Notes: generated by a model not told the origin, from the letters alone. A DNA stretch of 64,000 bases from Daphnia pulex (GCF_021134715.1 NC_060021.1:2046001-2110000); one strand, 5' to 3'. Shown: positions 24,941 through 36,722, counted from the first letter of the stretch. Numbers and translations: made by a program.

Positions 24941-26200
24941 GTCCAAGATGTCCTTTATGATTTTGCAGAGACCCTCGAATTTGGCCTTGTCGCTCTCGCG
25001 TTTCTTGGTTTCTCCATCATCTTCGGGGAGTTCCAGACCCTCCTTGGTGACGGAGACGAGCTGCTTGCCATCGTATTCCTTGAGCTGCTGGACGACGTAC
25101 TCATCAATGGGCTCAGTCATGAAGATGACCTCCAATCCGCGCTTCTTGCCACGCTCGACGAATGAGGAGTTGCTGACTTGTTCTCTGTTGTCACCAGTGA
25201 TGTAGTAGATGTGTTTCTGGTTCTCCTTCATGCGGGAAACGTATTCCTTGAAGGAAACCTGGTTTTCTCCAGAGGCGGAAGTGTGGAAACGGATGAGGTC
25301 AGCGATCTTCTTGCGTAGGTAGAATCTTCATGGACTCCCAACTTCAGGTTCTTGCTGAATTGTTCGTAAAACTTTCTTGTCGTTCTCATGCTTCTTTTCC
25401 TCCTCCTCAGCCTCATCGTCGCTCACTTTCTTGTCGCGCTACTTCTCAACCAATAGCTTGATTGGGTAGCAAATGAACTGTGAGTTCTTCTTGACAACCT
25501 CCTTGACTTTCTTCTCCTCCAGGTAATCCATCGGATAATCCTGTCAATAATGAAAAAAAAATACAGGCATGAGCATATTGGAAATTATGCCAATGAAGAC
25601 AAAGAACATACCTTCAAGTGGAGGATAATCTTGGTTCCTCTACCCATGGGTTCTCTGTGATCAGGCTTGATGGTGAAAGAACCACCAGCTGACGATTCCC
25701 AAACATACTGCTCATCATCATTGTGCTTGGAATGAACTGTCACCTTGTCGGCAACCAGGTAAGCAGAGTAGGAACCCACACTAAACTGACCAATCATGGA
25801 GATGTCAGCTCCGGCAGAGAGGGCTTCCATGAAAGCTTTAGTTCCAGACTTGGCAATAGTACCCAAGTTGTTAACCAAATCAGCCTTGATCATGCCGATA
25901 CCACTAAAGAGAAACAGAACAGTCAAATTCGTGTTCAAATAGGAGGAACTAAATTTCTCAACTTACGTATCCATGAGAGTGAGTCAGCATTCTTGTTGGG
26001 GACAATCTTGATTTTAAGGTCCTTACCGCTGTCCAACTTGCTTGGGTCAGTCAGGGATTCATAACGGATCTTGACTAGGGCATTTGAGGAGTTGGAGATC
26101 GACTATAGAAGGTGTTGATAATCAAGCTCATAAGCTGAGCAATCTTGGCCTGGGATGTGAAAGTCTCAGCTTCGTCTTCCATTTGAACTTCTCCAGGCAT
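24941..26200 (-). pseudogene. Hsp90 pseudogene, N-terminal part
   Basis: It starts [14 protein letters not shown] at ATG 26200 and continues [17 protein letters not shown]. Here a deletion removes the NKEIFLRE block and shifts the frame; [20 protein letters not shown] follows in another frame. The ATP-binding blocks [20 protein letters not shown] and [14 protein letters not shown] are present, with two changes in the normally invariant [27 protein letters not shown] and KLLVEK-stop-RDKKVSDDE come next. About 280 residues of the middle domain are missing before [33 protein letters not shown] and [20 protein letters not shown]. The parental introns are retained. It cannot make a working chaperone. 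Confidence 0.92.
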
Positions 26201-27100
26201 CTAAAAAGGAAAAGGAAAATATTTCAGTAAGAAATGTTTGTCAATTGTGGTAGATCACACTCAAAAATAGAAATTCTACATATATCTATGGACTTGAGGC
26301 ATACCAAAAAATGTGTAAATAACCAATTTGTTTGTCTAAACCAGTACAGTAGTAAAACTTACTTTGCTTTAAAACGTAAACAAACAAACCGGACGCTTTT
26401 CTGTTCACGTTTGGTGTGGATCTACATGTATACAAGGCCGCCGGGCAGTCGTAAAAATTGCCACCAAATTCGCTTCTTGTTAGGCCTGCAAACTATAGCT
26501 TTTGGGTTGACACACATCAAGCCGGGAAAGTGAGCCCGTTCGACTTTGAATCGCTGTGTAAAAAATACAGCTATTAGTATATCTTCATGTGATCCATTTT
26601 GAAGACCTTTCTTTGTTTAATCTCTTTCATACAAAAATTTTCGTGATTTGTAACACATTTACGTAAATTTTGTGTTAATGTTTAGTGGCGTTTTGAATTT
26701 TGCAGTTTGAATTGCAGCGGTGGCGTTTCGAAACTGAGCCCCGTTTGACTTAGAATCGCTGTTTTAAAAAATAAATCTATTATATCTTCGTAAAATGTGA
26801 TCCATTTTAAAGAGATTTCTTTGTTTAATCAAATGCCTACAAAAATTTGCGTGATTGTTGTCACAATTACGTAAATTTAAGTGTCTAATTACTGCAATTG
26901 AATTTTGCAGTTTGAATTGCAGCGGTGGCGTGTCAAAACTGAGCCTCCTTCGACTGTGACTAGAATCCCTACGGGAAATTCGACAGAAGTCAGTATCAAT
27001 TCAATCGGTTTATTAATGTGACACGAGGACGAGAAAAATTTTTTTGCTGTATAATCAGATTTATTTCATTGATAAACCAATACAAAAGAGCTTTCTAGTC
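26201..27100. other. Spacer with a diverged tandem repeat
   Basis: Apart from the repeat at 26532-26970 I see no gene or RNA here. Confidence 0.45.
26532..26970 (+). repeat. Diverged tandem repeat, two units of about 205 bp plus a partial
   Basis: Units begin GAGCC(C)CGTTYGACTT at 26532, 26736 and 26941. Shared blocks are GAATCGCTG, GTGATCCATTTT, TCTTTGTTTAATC and TTTTGCAGTTTGAATTGCAG followed by CGGTGGCG. The units differ by many substitutions, so the duplication is old. A similar GGTGGCG phrase recurs near 48700. Confidence 0.75.
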
Positions 27101-27250
27101 TAGTAATAAATGTAGTAGTTAAAAGTAATAAATGTAGTAGTTAAAATGAATAAATTTAGTAGTTAAAAGTTATAAATGTAGTAGTTAAAAGTTATAAATT
27201 TAATAGTTAAAAGTTATAAATGTAATAGGTTAGTAATAAATGTAATAGGT
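27101..27250 (+). repeat. Minisatellite, about seven units of 21-24 bp
   Basis: The unit is close to GTAATAAATGTAGTAGTTAA followed by AA. Units vary at TAATA/TTATA and GTAGTAG/TTAATAG. The last units change TAGTTAAA to TAGGTAAG and run into the palindrome at 27236-27345. Confidence 0.85.
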
Positions 27251-27258
27251 AAGGAATG

Positions 27259-27298
27259 TGTCAATAAAATAAAGCAGAACTGCTTAATTTTATTGACA
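27259..27298. repeat. Palindrome next to the minisatellite
   Basis: TGTCAATAAAATAAAGCAG (27259-27277) and CTGCTTAATTTTATTGACA (27280-27298) are inverted copies with 18 of 19 positions matching and a 2-bp centre. With gaps, the match extends outward through the minisatellite unit (AAATGTAATAGGTAAG versus its inverse near 27305-27325). Confidence 0.85.
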
Positions 27299-27364
27299 TG
27301 TATTACTTACCTACTACATTTATCCCTTACCTATTATCTATTTATTATTATCTAAGTCAAGCAA

Positions 27365-27890
27365 TTAATTGCCTGGACTAACAAGGAATCCTCCAAAACT
27401 GGTAAGAGGGTGAGTCTCATCACTGCTTTGATAGATTGAACCATCTTCTAGCTTTACTCCAATAACGTTGTGTTTTTCCAAATAAACGGTTGCTTGAATC
27501 TGTACTGGAAACCAACCGTACCAATCCTCAGATTTGACATGGCCTTCTGCCAACACAGTTTCCGTGTCAATTTTCTTTAACTGAACCGTGAGGGAACTGG
27601 TTCCGGAGATATCTCTTTTCATTTTCAGTGCTGAATTGCAACGAAATGGGAAGAATTCAAATAGATTTAATGCAAAAAATATAAATAATGAATCTGTGAA
27701 GTGAAATTGGTTAACACCCGCCACTGGAACGTGAAATATTCCGGTGGTTTTGTTGAAAGCATCCCCAAAATTTAGCTCTTCGACGGCCACAGCACACTCT
27801 ACACACACACAGAATGTCTTGGGCTGTGTGTACACCTCGCACAAGTTTCTCTCTAGTCCTGGAAGAAGAAAGAAGCGAAACACTTTCCAT
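27365..27890 (-). pseudogene. C1q-domain protein, terminal exons, probably broken
   Basis: The minus strand encodes most of a globular C1q domain: VEELNFGDAFNKTTGIFHVP, VAGVNQFHFT, LKMKRDISGTSSLTVQLKK, DWYGWFPVQIQATVYLEK, GVKLEDGSIYQSSDETHP, SFGGFLVSP, then a stop at 27365. Such domains form trimeric secreted pattern-recognition or adhesion proteins. No in-frame ATG or signal peptide lies upstream; the frame opens without one near 27883. A 63-bp segment (27631-27693) interrupts FHFT and ALKMKRD. It ends CAATTCAG like an intron but starts ATTCAT instead of GT, so the donor looks lost. Being a multiple of three and stop-free, it leaves the frame open. It may be a pseudogene or a gene with an odd intron. 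Confidence 0.65.
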
Positions 27891-27929
27891 TTTCGCGGCT
27901 GCTTCTCTTCCGCTTCCGGTCAAATTGCG

Positions 27930-29565
27930 GAAGTCTTTTTTCTTTCTTTTTTAATGCTAATAATTTTAATACTATATGGACCGAGCTAGAAGGTGTGTAC
28001 AGGTCCGTCGTCGTCGTCGTCGTCTTCGTTGCCTCCGCCCAAAAGGCTTTATCGCTTGCGGTTGGGAAGAAAAGAACATACATCCGGGTTGAATATTTAA
28101 AAAAAAAAGTCATTTTTCTTTTGAGTCTGATTGTCACGGTGCTGGTGTCCGAGACAAATCGTTTAGAAGGGGGGGGGGGATATTATTATACGGCCGAAAG
28201 ACACAGTGAAATATAAAATTTGAAAAAAGAAATGTGCCAATAGGACAAGTTAACAAAAGGTTTTAGCCTATTCGCACCCATCGGCTCTTGTGTTTCGTGT
28301 GCTGGCCATGAAGAAACTTATTTTTCTCAGAACTTCTTTTTCTTTTTTAGACAAAAATTCGATTCACTCGACTTTTATTGTCAGGTGTCTGAGGGGAAAA
28401 ATGGGAGGAGATTTCCAAGGTGTACCACCGCTATGTGTGTATTTCTCTCTTTGCGGTGGATGGTTAGCGTCCGCGTTTGTCCGCGCGGTCGAGCGGAAGT
28501 CGACTCTCCAGAATTTTTCTTTTTTTCTTTCGGTCAGCAAATGAGGAGTACCTAGAGCTCATCTGCTCCCTGGTGATTTGTTCACGAATTCACGGCTCTG
28601 TGAAATCTGCTCTACCGCAGCCTAACTGTTCGACGCATCCACCGTCCACGAAACAACGTCTGGCGCTATAGGCCTACCACCCCGGAATAGTCTAATCCAC
28701 TTTCGGTTTTTCTTTCGTGTTTTGGGTGCCGGGTAAAAAAAAAAGGCGATGGAATTTGAATTGCCTAAAAATGTTCAAAGGGATGATGATGTGAAGCTGC
28801 TGCCAGGTCCGTATGTATTCAAAAGGGGTGGTGGCTCAGCCTCTCCTCTCCCTTTATAGACAGTCGGTTGAGAGAGACAACGACGCCTTTTGTCAAATAT
28901 CTTTCGAAATATTTAATACTTCAAATATATTTTTCGAAACGGGACGGACGCCTCTTGAAAATTGCCTGCCGTGGCATTATGATGATTATCTTTTTCTCCT
29001 TCCTCTTTCTTTCAGTGGGGGACTCAAAAAAGGTACTTTGTTTCATTTCGTTTTGATTGTGTATAGTCTTTTTTTATTATTATTATATCGCTTTTTATTC
29101 GACGTGCGTTTTCCTTTTTCCTCGTTGGCGTCTGCACAATTCCTCCGCACCAACAAGTTGTAAGTCGGAATCTCTGGGAAGAAAATTGAACGTCTCTAAC
29201 GGCCGTGTCACTGGCATCGCTTTATTTATCGGTGGTCGGACGCTCATCTCCGAGACTCTGCTGGAATCGAATGGCTGCTGAATAAATATCAGGTAGAGAG
29301 GGCGTAGCAAATCGCAGCGTTGCGGCTCTTTCACTCGTAAATTACGGCTCAATATTCCAATACCTCGTCCCCGCAAAAGGCCAACAGACGGGAAAAATCC
29401 TATCCAACTTTTATTCCGTCTGCTGTCGTCAAGTGGAATTTCCGCGACGTGACACGACGCAGCCGAGCATCCATCAACAAAACACACGGCGACATTTCGG
29501 TTCCTTTTTTTCTTTCATCTTTTTGGAAACGGAAAACGATAAAGAAAAGAAGAAAATAGAAGAAG
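27930..29565. other. Putative 5' flank and leader of the gene starting at 29566
   Basis: The stretch is rich in pyrimidine and homopolymer runs and has no conserved coding sequence. GC-richer blocks near 28440-28690 and 29200-29480 could hold the promoter and non-coding leader. This is inference from position only. Confidence 0.3.
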
Positions 29566-30731
29566 ATGCCTTCGCGTTTCCTGACCCTTTGGTCGATGCT
29601 GGCCAAGCCCAGCCAGCAGTCGACGTCCAGCACCAAGAAGAAGAATAAGAAAGACACTTTGGCCTCGTCACAACAGGTAAGCGCGTGTCTTTCGACCATT
29701 TCGTTCGTGTATAGAAAATAATAAAACATCAAATAACAAGAGGAGACTGTCATATGCGCACAAAAAAGATACGCACCCGAGAGATAAGGATTTTTTTTTT
29801 TTTGTTTAAGGGTTTACCAAACCAAACAACAACAACAACAACAACCAAAATTGTCATAATTTTGGATCTCGCCGGCCAGGCTTTTAGCGGCCCAGCAAGC
29901 ACTCTACTATATTCGTTGGTCGTTTTTTGAATTTTTATTAGTTTCTTTAACTTTGATTCCTCCGAGTGTCTGCGGCGGTCCAGGACGTGTGTTTTGTTTG
30001 TGCGCAGTTGTGTGCTGTCCGTCCTTCGGGAAAAGTGCTCAATGGTGCGCATCGTCTTGTTTGCTGCGATTGGCCCAAATCACCGCCTAAACGGGCCCCG
30101 CAGACGTCCGTCTCTGCTGTCTGACTTGTCACTTTTTTAAAACGGTCAATCTCTTTTCTTCTTCTTCTTCTTTCCTTGTTCTTTCCTTACCTTGTATTCT
30201 AATTCTCTGTCGTCTTCGTTTGACTCTTTTCGGGGACATTTTCCAAGAGGATTTTATCTTGATTCGACAAGCAGACTTGACCCTTTTTATGTTGACAATT
30301 TCACATTACGTCAGAAATTGGTCGTTTCTCTTCTTCTTATTTTGTTTCCATCAACTCTTTTGGCTATATTATATCTCTCAGTTTTTTTAAAGATTTGTGC
30401 ATAATAAATTATACCGGAGAACGGACGTCGGAAGGTATTTTTGTCTGTCTTGGGCGGGAGGAATCATTCGCTTTTTAGCGCCGTCTCTTGTGTCTCTTCT
30501 CTTTCGTTTTATTTTTGTTGTTTTGGGGGAGGGAGAGAGAATCGAAAGTTGGGCCATTGTTATAATAAAGAGCGTTAAAGACCGTTTGTTTAACTACCCT
30601 CCTCTATCCGCCAGGTATGATGATATAAGAAGCGAAAATATGCGAGGAAAAAGAGATAATAGTCGAGAAAATAAAAAAAAATAAAACATAGAATAAAAAA
30701 AGAAATAAATTATAGAGTTATGAAAATGAAT

Positions 30732-30768
<37 letters not shown>

Positions 30769-33443
30769 GGAGAAAATGTGTCTGGATTGAATGTAATCTC
30801 TCCTGCTATGCCATTAAGCATGTACTATAGCTGGGATTGAGGTCTCTCCGCACACACACACAAACGCATAGACATATAACATGACTGTCGCTGAAAAAAG
30901 AAAATACGGTCACGTACTCATGTTCTTGATTTGTTAACCGGGGGACAGTTGGTTTATTTATTTATTTATTTAGTTCGTTTTTATTTCTTCTTTTTCGTCG
31001 TCGTGCGAAATGAGGTCGAGCGTCATCTGTTTTTCTTCTTTTTTTTTTTAGTTAGTTTTTGTTTTTTAATTGCAATCAACGGCGAAATGTATATATTTAA
31101 AAAAAAAAAAAAAATCGTCCGAGAGTTTGTTGTTGCGTTGCTTTGGGCTTCCCGCCTCCTGTTGCGCAGTGAATTTCACCCGATTTCACCGGATCGTCCT
31201 GGACATCGTGACATGATATGCACCAAGTTGGATATAGGCCTACCTAACACAGTCATAATAAAATATAATGCGGGAGACAGAGACGTATGTGCAACTCTGC
31301 GAGTTTGTGCACTCATCTCCTTATTGTTAATGCTCATGTGAATTTTTCTTCTCCCGTCTCTGCGTATACGACAGGGGGCCCCCCTGGTTGTTGTTGCTGT
31401 TGTTGTCATAACCGCGGGAGGAATCCTTTTTTTTCTTCTTCTTCTTCATCTTCTTGGAATTCACGGCGAGTGAACCAAGAGCCTCTTCTTTAAAAACAAC
31501 ACGAGAAGTCCATCCCGGTTTTTCCTTTTTTTTCTTTTTCACGTCGGCAATCTGTCGATCGTTTTCTCTCTTCCTTTTTATAAGGAATTTGATATTTCGT
31601 TGTTGTTTTTGATTATTTTTATTTTTTATTTGATTTTTTCTCCGTTCGGCGTTTCGTGACTGGGATCGCGTGCTGCCATCTAGCGCCGTCCGTCTCACGT
31701 TTGCCCATTTACGTCGCCAACGGGAAAAGAGGCGAAGGCGACAGAGAAAAAGAGGACGGTGACATGCACACAACTACACAGGGCAGCAGCTAGCAGAAAG
31801 CCTTTTTTGCGAGTTGATGAATGTTTGACGTTATCTGATTTGAAATATTTCCTACAACACCGGCGGGACAAACTTGGTGAACCAGAAGGGAAAAGAGCAT
31901 CAGCTAGAAAGCTACTACTAAAAAACTACTACTACTACTCACTCTATACACAAAAGAGAGAGACACACACACACACACATTTTCACTCCGTCACGCAAGA
32001 GCGGACGACAGTCATAGCTCATCTCTTTTTCATTGAAAGATTCTTCCACTCCCGTTTTCAATTTTTTATTTTCACCGGGATGAAATTCCTTTTTTTTTAA
32101 TTTTTGAAATAATAAGCTGATGAGACTATTAATAGGCAAAAACATTTTTATTCTTTTTCATTTTCCCTAACGAAAACAAAAAAAAATCTATGGCGCGTCT
32201 GATTTACTTCACCTTATAGGCTAAATTGAATATTCCGAGCCCTCAGCTATAAACCGCTATAAACTAAGCTAAGAAAAAAAAGGTGCACATTTATTCAGTT
32301 GTTTCGTCGATCATTTCTTTTTCTCCCCGCAACAATAAGCGTCTTTCCGCGTCTTTCTTCTTTCACGAAATTTATTTTAAGATTTTATTTTTTGGGACTA
32401 GAGGGGATTAAAAGATGACGGGTCACGAAAGGGTTTTTTTTCCCGCTCTCCATCCTTTTTTTTTATGTTTCATACATTAAAAAAAAATGTAACGCTCAGT
32501 TAATAACACGTGAACGCGATTGGAAGGGGTTTATTTCACCGGGAGAAGAATAATAATAAAAAATGTAAATTTTCACGAGGCCATTGAACTGATAATCCTC
32601 GTAGTTATTTATTTGTCGGATAGATTTTTGTTGGTAACTGCTGCTGGGCTGATGTAGGTGTGTTCTATCCTCCTCTCGATCGGTCTCTCGATCGACATTG
32701 GTGTAGAAATAATTTATAGGACCCTACAACAAATAGACAGAAAAAACAAACATGTGCAGGTTTGAAAAGCGCACGATCTCAATTTTCGGGACAGAAATGT
32801 TTCGTTACGTAACTTTAAAAAACAAAACAAAAATGAATAAATCAAAGACGAGAGAAAAAGGAAAGAAAAAACTCTGTCGGTGGCCATCGGTTGGATTCGT
32901 TTTTCCTCGTTAGAATTCCCCCCTCAATTTTCTCGGCAACAACAACAACCTTGCGGTTGGGTAACTATGTGGGTACGTGGCTTCTGCCAATAAATGCGAT
33001 CGCAGTCTGAAAAAAAAAAGAAACACGAAAAATATGGAAATACAAGTAGCAAGTTCATGGTGAAAAAAACAATAAAACAAACAAAACCAACTGATTATAA
33101 ATTCTAATAGACTTCGTGATTGCCGATATAATACCGGCTATACTAGTCTACAGCACGCAGTGTATATAAGGGGTACCAATGTTTGTTTTTGGGTTGGCTA
33201 CAATTTTTTTTTTCTTTTTATTGCCACCGGATTTTTGTTTTTCTTTTGTTTTATTATTTTTATTGGTTTATTATTTATTTGAATTATTTTTTTTTTGTTT
33301 CTTGTCTTTCTTTATTTTAACGTTCTCTTTATTTTTTAAATATAATAAACAGGTTCACTACCAACCTGGCTTTATGCCGGTCATTCCGATCTATGGCGAA
33401 GATATGGCCACCAGTGGCAGCACCAGAAGCGTCCGCGATAAAG
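29566..33443 (+). CDS. First two coding exons of an unidentified gene
   Basis: Exon 1 (29566-29676) reads MPSRFLTLWSMLAKPSQQST followed by a lysine-rich KKKNKKDTLASSQQ and ends at CAG|GTAAGC. A 3.7-kb intron follows, and exon 2 (33353-33443) begins after a long pyrimidine tract and AACAG. It reads VHYQPGFMPVIPIYGEDMAT, then SGSTRSVRDK, and ends AAAG|GTAAGA, one base into a codon. Both frames keep codon-like composition in a region otherwise full of homopolymers, which is why I accept them. I do not recognise the protein. A further acceptor at about 34219 would add a short tail and stop, but I could not confirm later exons. The gene may continue to about 40 kb. Confidence 0.4.
30737..30764 (+). 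repeat. Long poly-T tract in the first intron
   Basis: An uninterrupted run of roughly 30 T lies in the putative long intron. Related low-complexity tracts nearby are (AC)n at about 31962-31978, (CT)n at about 33564-33580, poly-C at 33659-33668, (CT)n at about 37676-37700 and poly-C at about 38381-38391. Run lengths in such tracts are unreliable in assemblies. Confidence 0.85.
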
Positions 33444-36400
33444 GTAAGAAAACACCAAAAAATTACGATAATATTCAACCTCGTTTCGTTGTCTCATGTT
33501 TATCTCATTTTATTAGCTGTTAACATGTGGGAATCGTTGTTCGCCGACGCCCACACAGTGACCTCTCTCTCTCTCTCTCCATTTCTTTTTCTTTCCCCTC
33601 TTATTGTATGTCTTGAAAGCTCGAGCGCGACCTTTCCTTTTGTTTCTAAACTATAGAACCCCCCCCCCCCTATATACTTTTTCTCTCTTATTACTGTATA
33701 TACAGACTCATAACGGAATGGCCGCGCTCTCTCGTTATTCAACCATTTGACTCCGACCACCCCCCAGTCTCTTTTTCTATATACTCCCGTTGTGTTGCGT
33801 ATATTTATACAATGACTTCAACAGTTCAACTCTCTTCCAGTCCCAGCCAAATGTAGCAAAAGGCAGATGACCCGCTGGAGATGTGCACAACAGAAAAAAC
33901 AACAAGGACTCGTTGCTGTTATTACATGAAGCTCTCGACACTCTACTACTATATTCCAATCAAATTGTAGAGATACAAAAGATCATTCACTGATGTATTG
34001 CAAAGGGGAAAGTAAAAATAAATTTCCGGATGATATACGTGATCGATAACTATATATGTGTGGATGTGTTTGGGTGCATGTTTGATGGCACGTTTCAAGC
34101 GAGTCTAAAAGTTGATAGATTGATGATTGCGATCCGTTTGATTACATGGCCAGCAGTAACTTATTGTCGAGGTTGAGCCATACTACATCGTGTTTAATTG
34201 TACCTTTTTTGTTTTCTAGGTTTAGGCCGAGAGATATTCTCTCTCTGCACAAGGCAAGGGAGTTGAAAAGCTGCTGGCGGCACTAGTGTCATGTGACACG
34301 AACAAATAACGCAGGCGCGATAGTGTAGCAAGCCATCACACATCACGTACGCCGCTCGCTCTTTTTTCATTGAAGAGTTAATGAAACTGGAAATCAGCAT
34401 TCCGTCAGCGATCTGTGACTAAATAGTCACGCAGTTAGCCTATCTCTCTTTCTCTCTCTATGTGTGTGTGCATGTGCTGTGTTTGATGCCGCTGGCCGGT
34501 TTTTCTCCCTGTCGTCATGTTTAAACTTTTATTTTATACTTGGTCGAAATGATGAAGGAGCGTGAAAAAAGTTCTCGCTCAGTCGCCTGATCGTTTATGG
34601 CAATTTCATCGCTCTCAGCAGCACAGATCATTGCGATCAAATAAACGGGTTATTATAAATATGAAACACTTGTGAATAAACACATTGTGTTGCTGATAAT
34701 GGCCATTTTTTTGTTCGAAGAGCATTTCACATCACAGACAAAATGGCCGAGAAATAACACAAACAAACACATAAGAGAAAAGAAAGAGAGAGAATGACTT
34801 TATTATATAGGTTTAGTTTTCCATACAGATTTACGGCCAAGGCTTCGCGGCGGAGCTAACAAACTTTTCTCTTTTTTTCCTTCGCTGATGCTGATAGGAG
34901 GAGGAGGACCAGGAAAAAGAAAAAGAAGAAAAAACAAAAGATGAAGAGGGAAAACAAATCGAGAAGAGTCTTCTATTATATCTAAACATTTAAACAAGAA
35001 GAAGAAAAACCTTTTAAGCCTCTTCTCGTCTCTCCAGCACACATCATCCTGATGCGGCCTCCTTTGGTCCCATACAACCCCATAATAACCTTTACATGGA
35101 TCTGTTCTTTTTTGTTCTTTTCAGTCCTTCGACGCCCGTTATGGTGCTGGGCCTGCTGGATCTTGTTGAGCCCTGACGGAAGTAATTTCAAACAACAATT
35201 AAGATCAAGACGGGCGCCCAGCCAGCTCGATGAAGGAATGACAACTCAATCGCAGTTATACACACACACGCGGCCATACAACAGCAGACGCTGTTGGCCA
35301 GCAGAGCGGAGGCTGCATAGGGTTTTTATTTGTTTCCTTCTTCTTTTTGTTTTTCCTGTGTGTTTCTTTTCTTATTTCCCTGCTGCTGATGGTCCAGCCT
35401 AGAAGGAACAGGAAACAAAAGCTCAGCGAAGAAAATAAATCAATGGCTATATAGCCTACAGCATAGGCTTCATCTTTCAGTTCCTCCTCTTTTGGGCTGT
35501 CGCCTCTCTTATGTGCGTGGATGTGTATATACTCGCGGCCCAGTAGCAGTCAAAAAGGTATGCCGTATGTGTGTGTATACACTTTTTTTTTGGTCCCAGC
35601 AGAGCTGTTGGATGCGGCATGTGCTGCTCTCGCCCTCTTGTTATTCTCCTTTTGTTTTGGAATGAATTCCGTCTATTTCCATTGTCTACATTGTCGTCAG
35701 CTTATTGTGCTGTGAGATGTTGTGCGGCCCTCCGCTGTTGCTTGGCTGTCTGATTGCGTCTAAATCATCACGGCCAGTCTAAAAATGAAGTCCAGCACAA
35801 CACATTTTGGGAATCTCTCCTAAAAATATATACGAGAAGAGAAAAATAAATTAAAAAAAAAAATGTCCAGCAGCCGCTAAACCGGTCGGAGTATATTTGG
35901 GGGGATCCCGACTATTAAAATTATTCTGGGTCGTGCATGATTATTAGTATACATGCAGCTGATGACTTATATAAATATATCAGCAGCCAAAGTGGATGGC
36001 CATATAATTTTCGAGTTTTTTAAAAAATATCAATACATTTTTGGATTTGTCTGCGATGTTGACTGCGTGTTCCAGTTCAAAGAAGAACGGCCACCCAGTG
36101 CGCGCCAGTCCCTTAATTTTTTCGAAACGACACACAAGCGACTGAAAAAAAAACGAAAACTCCCAACCGATGCCAAAGATCAAAAAGAGAGATTATATTC
36201 ATCAAACTGTCATCATTAAAATCCATCAAAACTCGTACGATATAATATAAATTCCAGTTTTTTTCTTTACAGATTTCTCGATTAGAAATTGGAATATTTC
36301 AAAACAAAACCCATCAACCATTTTTGGAAAATGACGAAAGATTAAAAAGAGTAGTACAAGGCCTATTACTTTAGTTTTCACCCAACGACAGACAGACATA

Positions 36401-36665
36401 ATCGCTATATTCCCGATATATTTTAGTGGCAATGACCGGGGCACAGTCTCTCTCTCACCGTCTGCTGGGCGACAATGCGGTGATAGTTATGTGACGAAAC
36501 GATAAATATAATAGAATAAGATGCACACATATAATACACTCAATATAATATATGGTATAGGCCTAACATTATATTTAAATATTAAATCAAAATTTTTGTT
36601 TTAATTCATTTCAAATTCATTGCCAACAGACAAAGATTTTTTTCGCATTGATTGCTTCTATTCTT

Positions 36666-36701
36666 ATGGCGGGAGTTCCCGGCTATAAGCCGGGCCGCCA
36701 T
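36666..36701. other. Nested perfect hairpin
   Basis: ATGGCGG (36666-36672) pairs with CCGCCAT (36695-36701), and inside it CCCGGCT (36678-36684) pairs with AGCCGGG (36688-36694) around an ATA loop. Five bases (GAGTT) bulge on the left. Both stems are GC-rich in AT-rich surroundings. Confidence 0.8.
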
Positions 36702-36722
36702 ATGATATCATTGGTTCTTTAT

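Noticed and set aside
21390..26200. Processed (retroposed) origin of the Hsp90 copy
   Set aside because: Introns with GT-AG remnants interrupt the coding blocks and there is no poly-A tail.
27101..27250. CRISPR-like array
   Set aside because: The 22-bp units are contiguous without unique spacers and the genome is eukaryotic.
31327..31773. 148-codon minus-strand frame
   Set aside because: Lysine/asparagine/arginine-rich translation of poly-A and GAA/CTT runs; no conserved pattern.
34219..34270. Possible third exon of the gene starting at 29566
   Set aside because: The acceptor TTTTCTAG is good and the phase fits, but it gives only about 15 residues before a stop and nothing supports the peptide.
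35125..35330. Possible exon after TTCTTTTCAG
   Set aside because: The open frame is low-complexity with no donor where expected; codon usage looks like noise.
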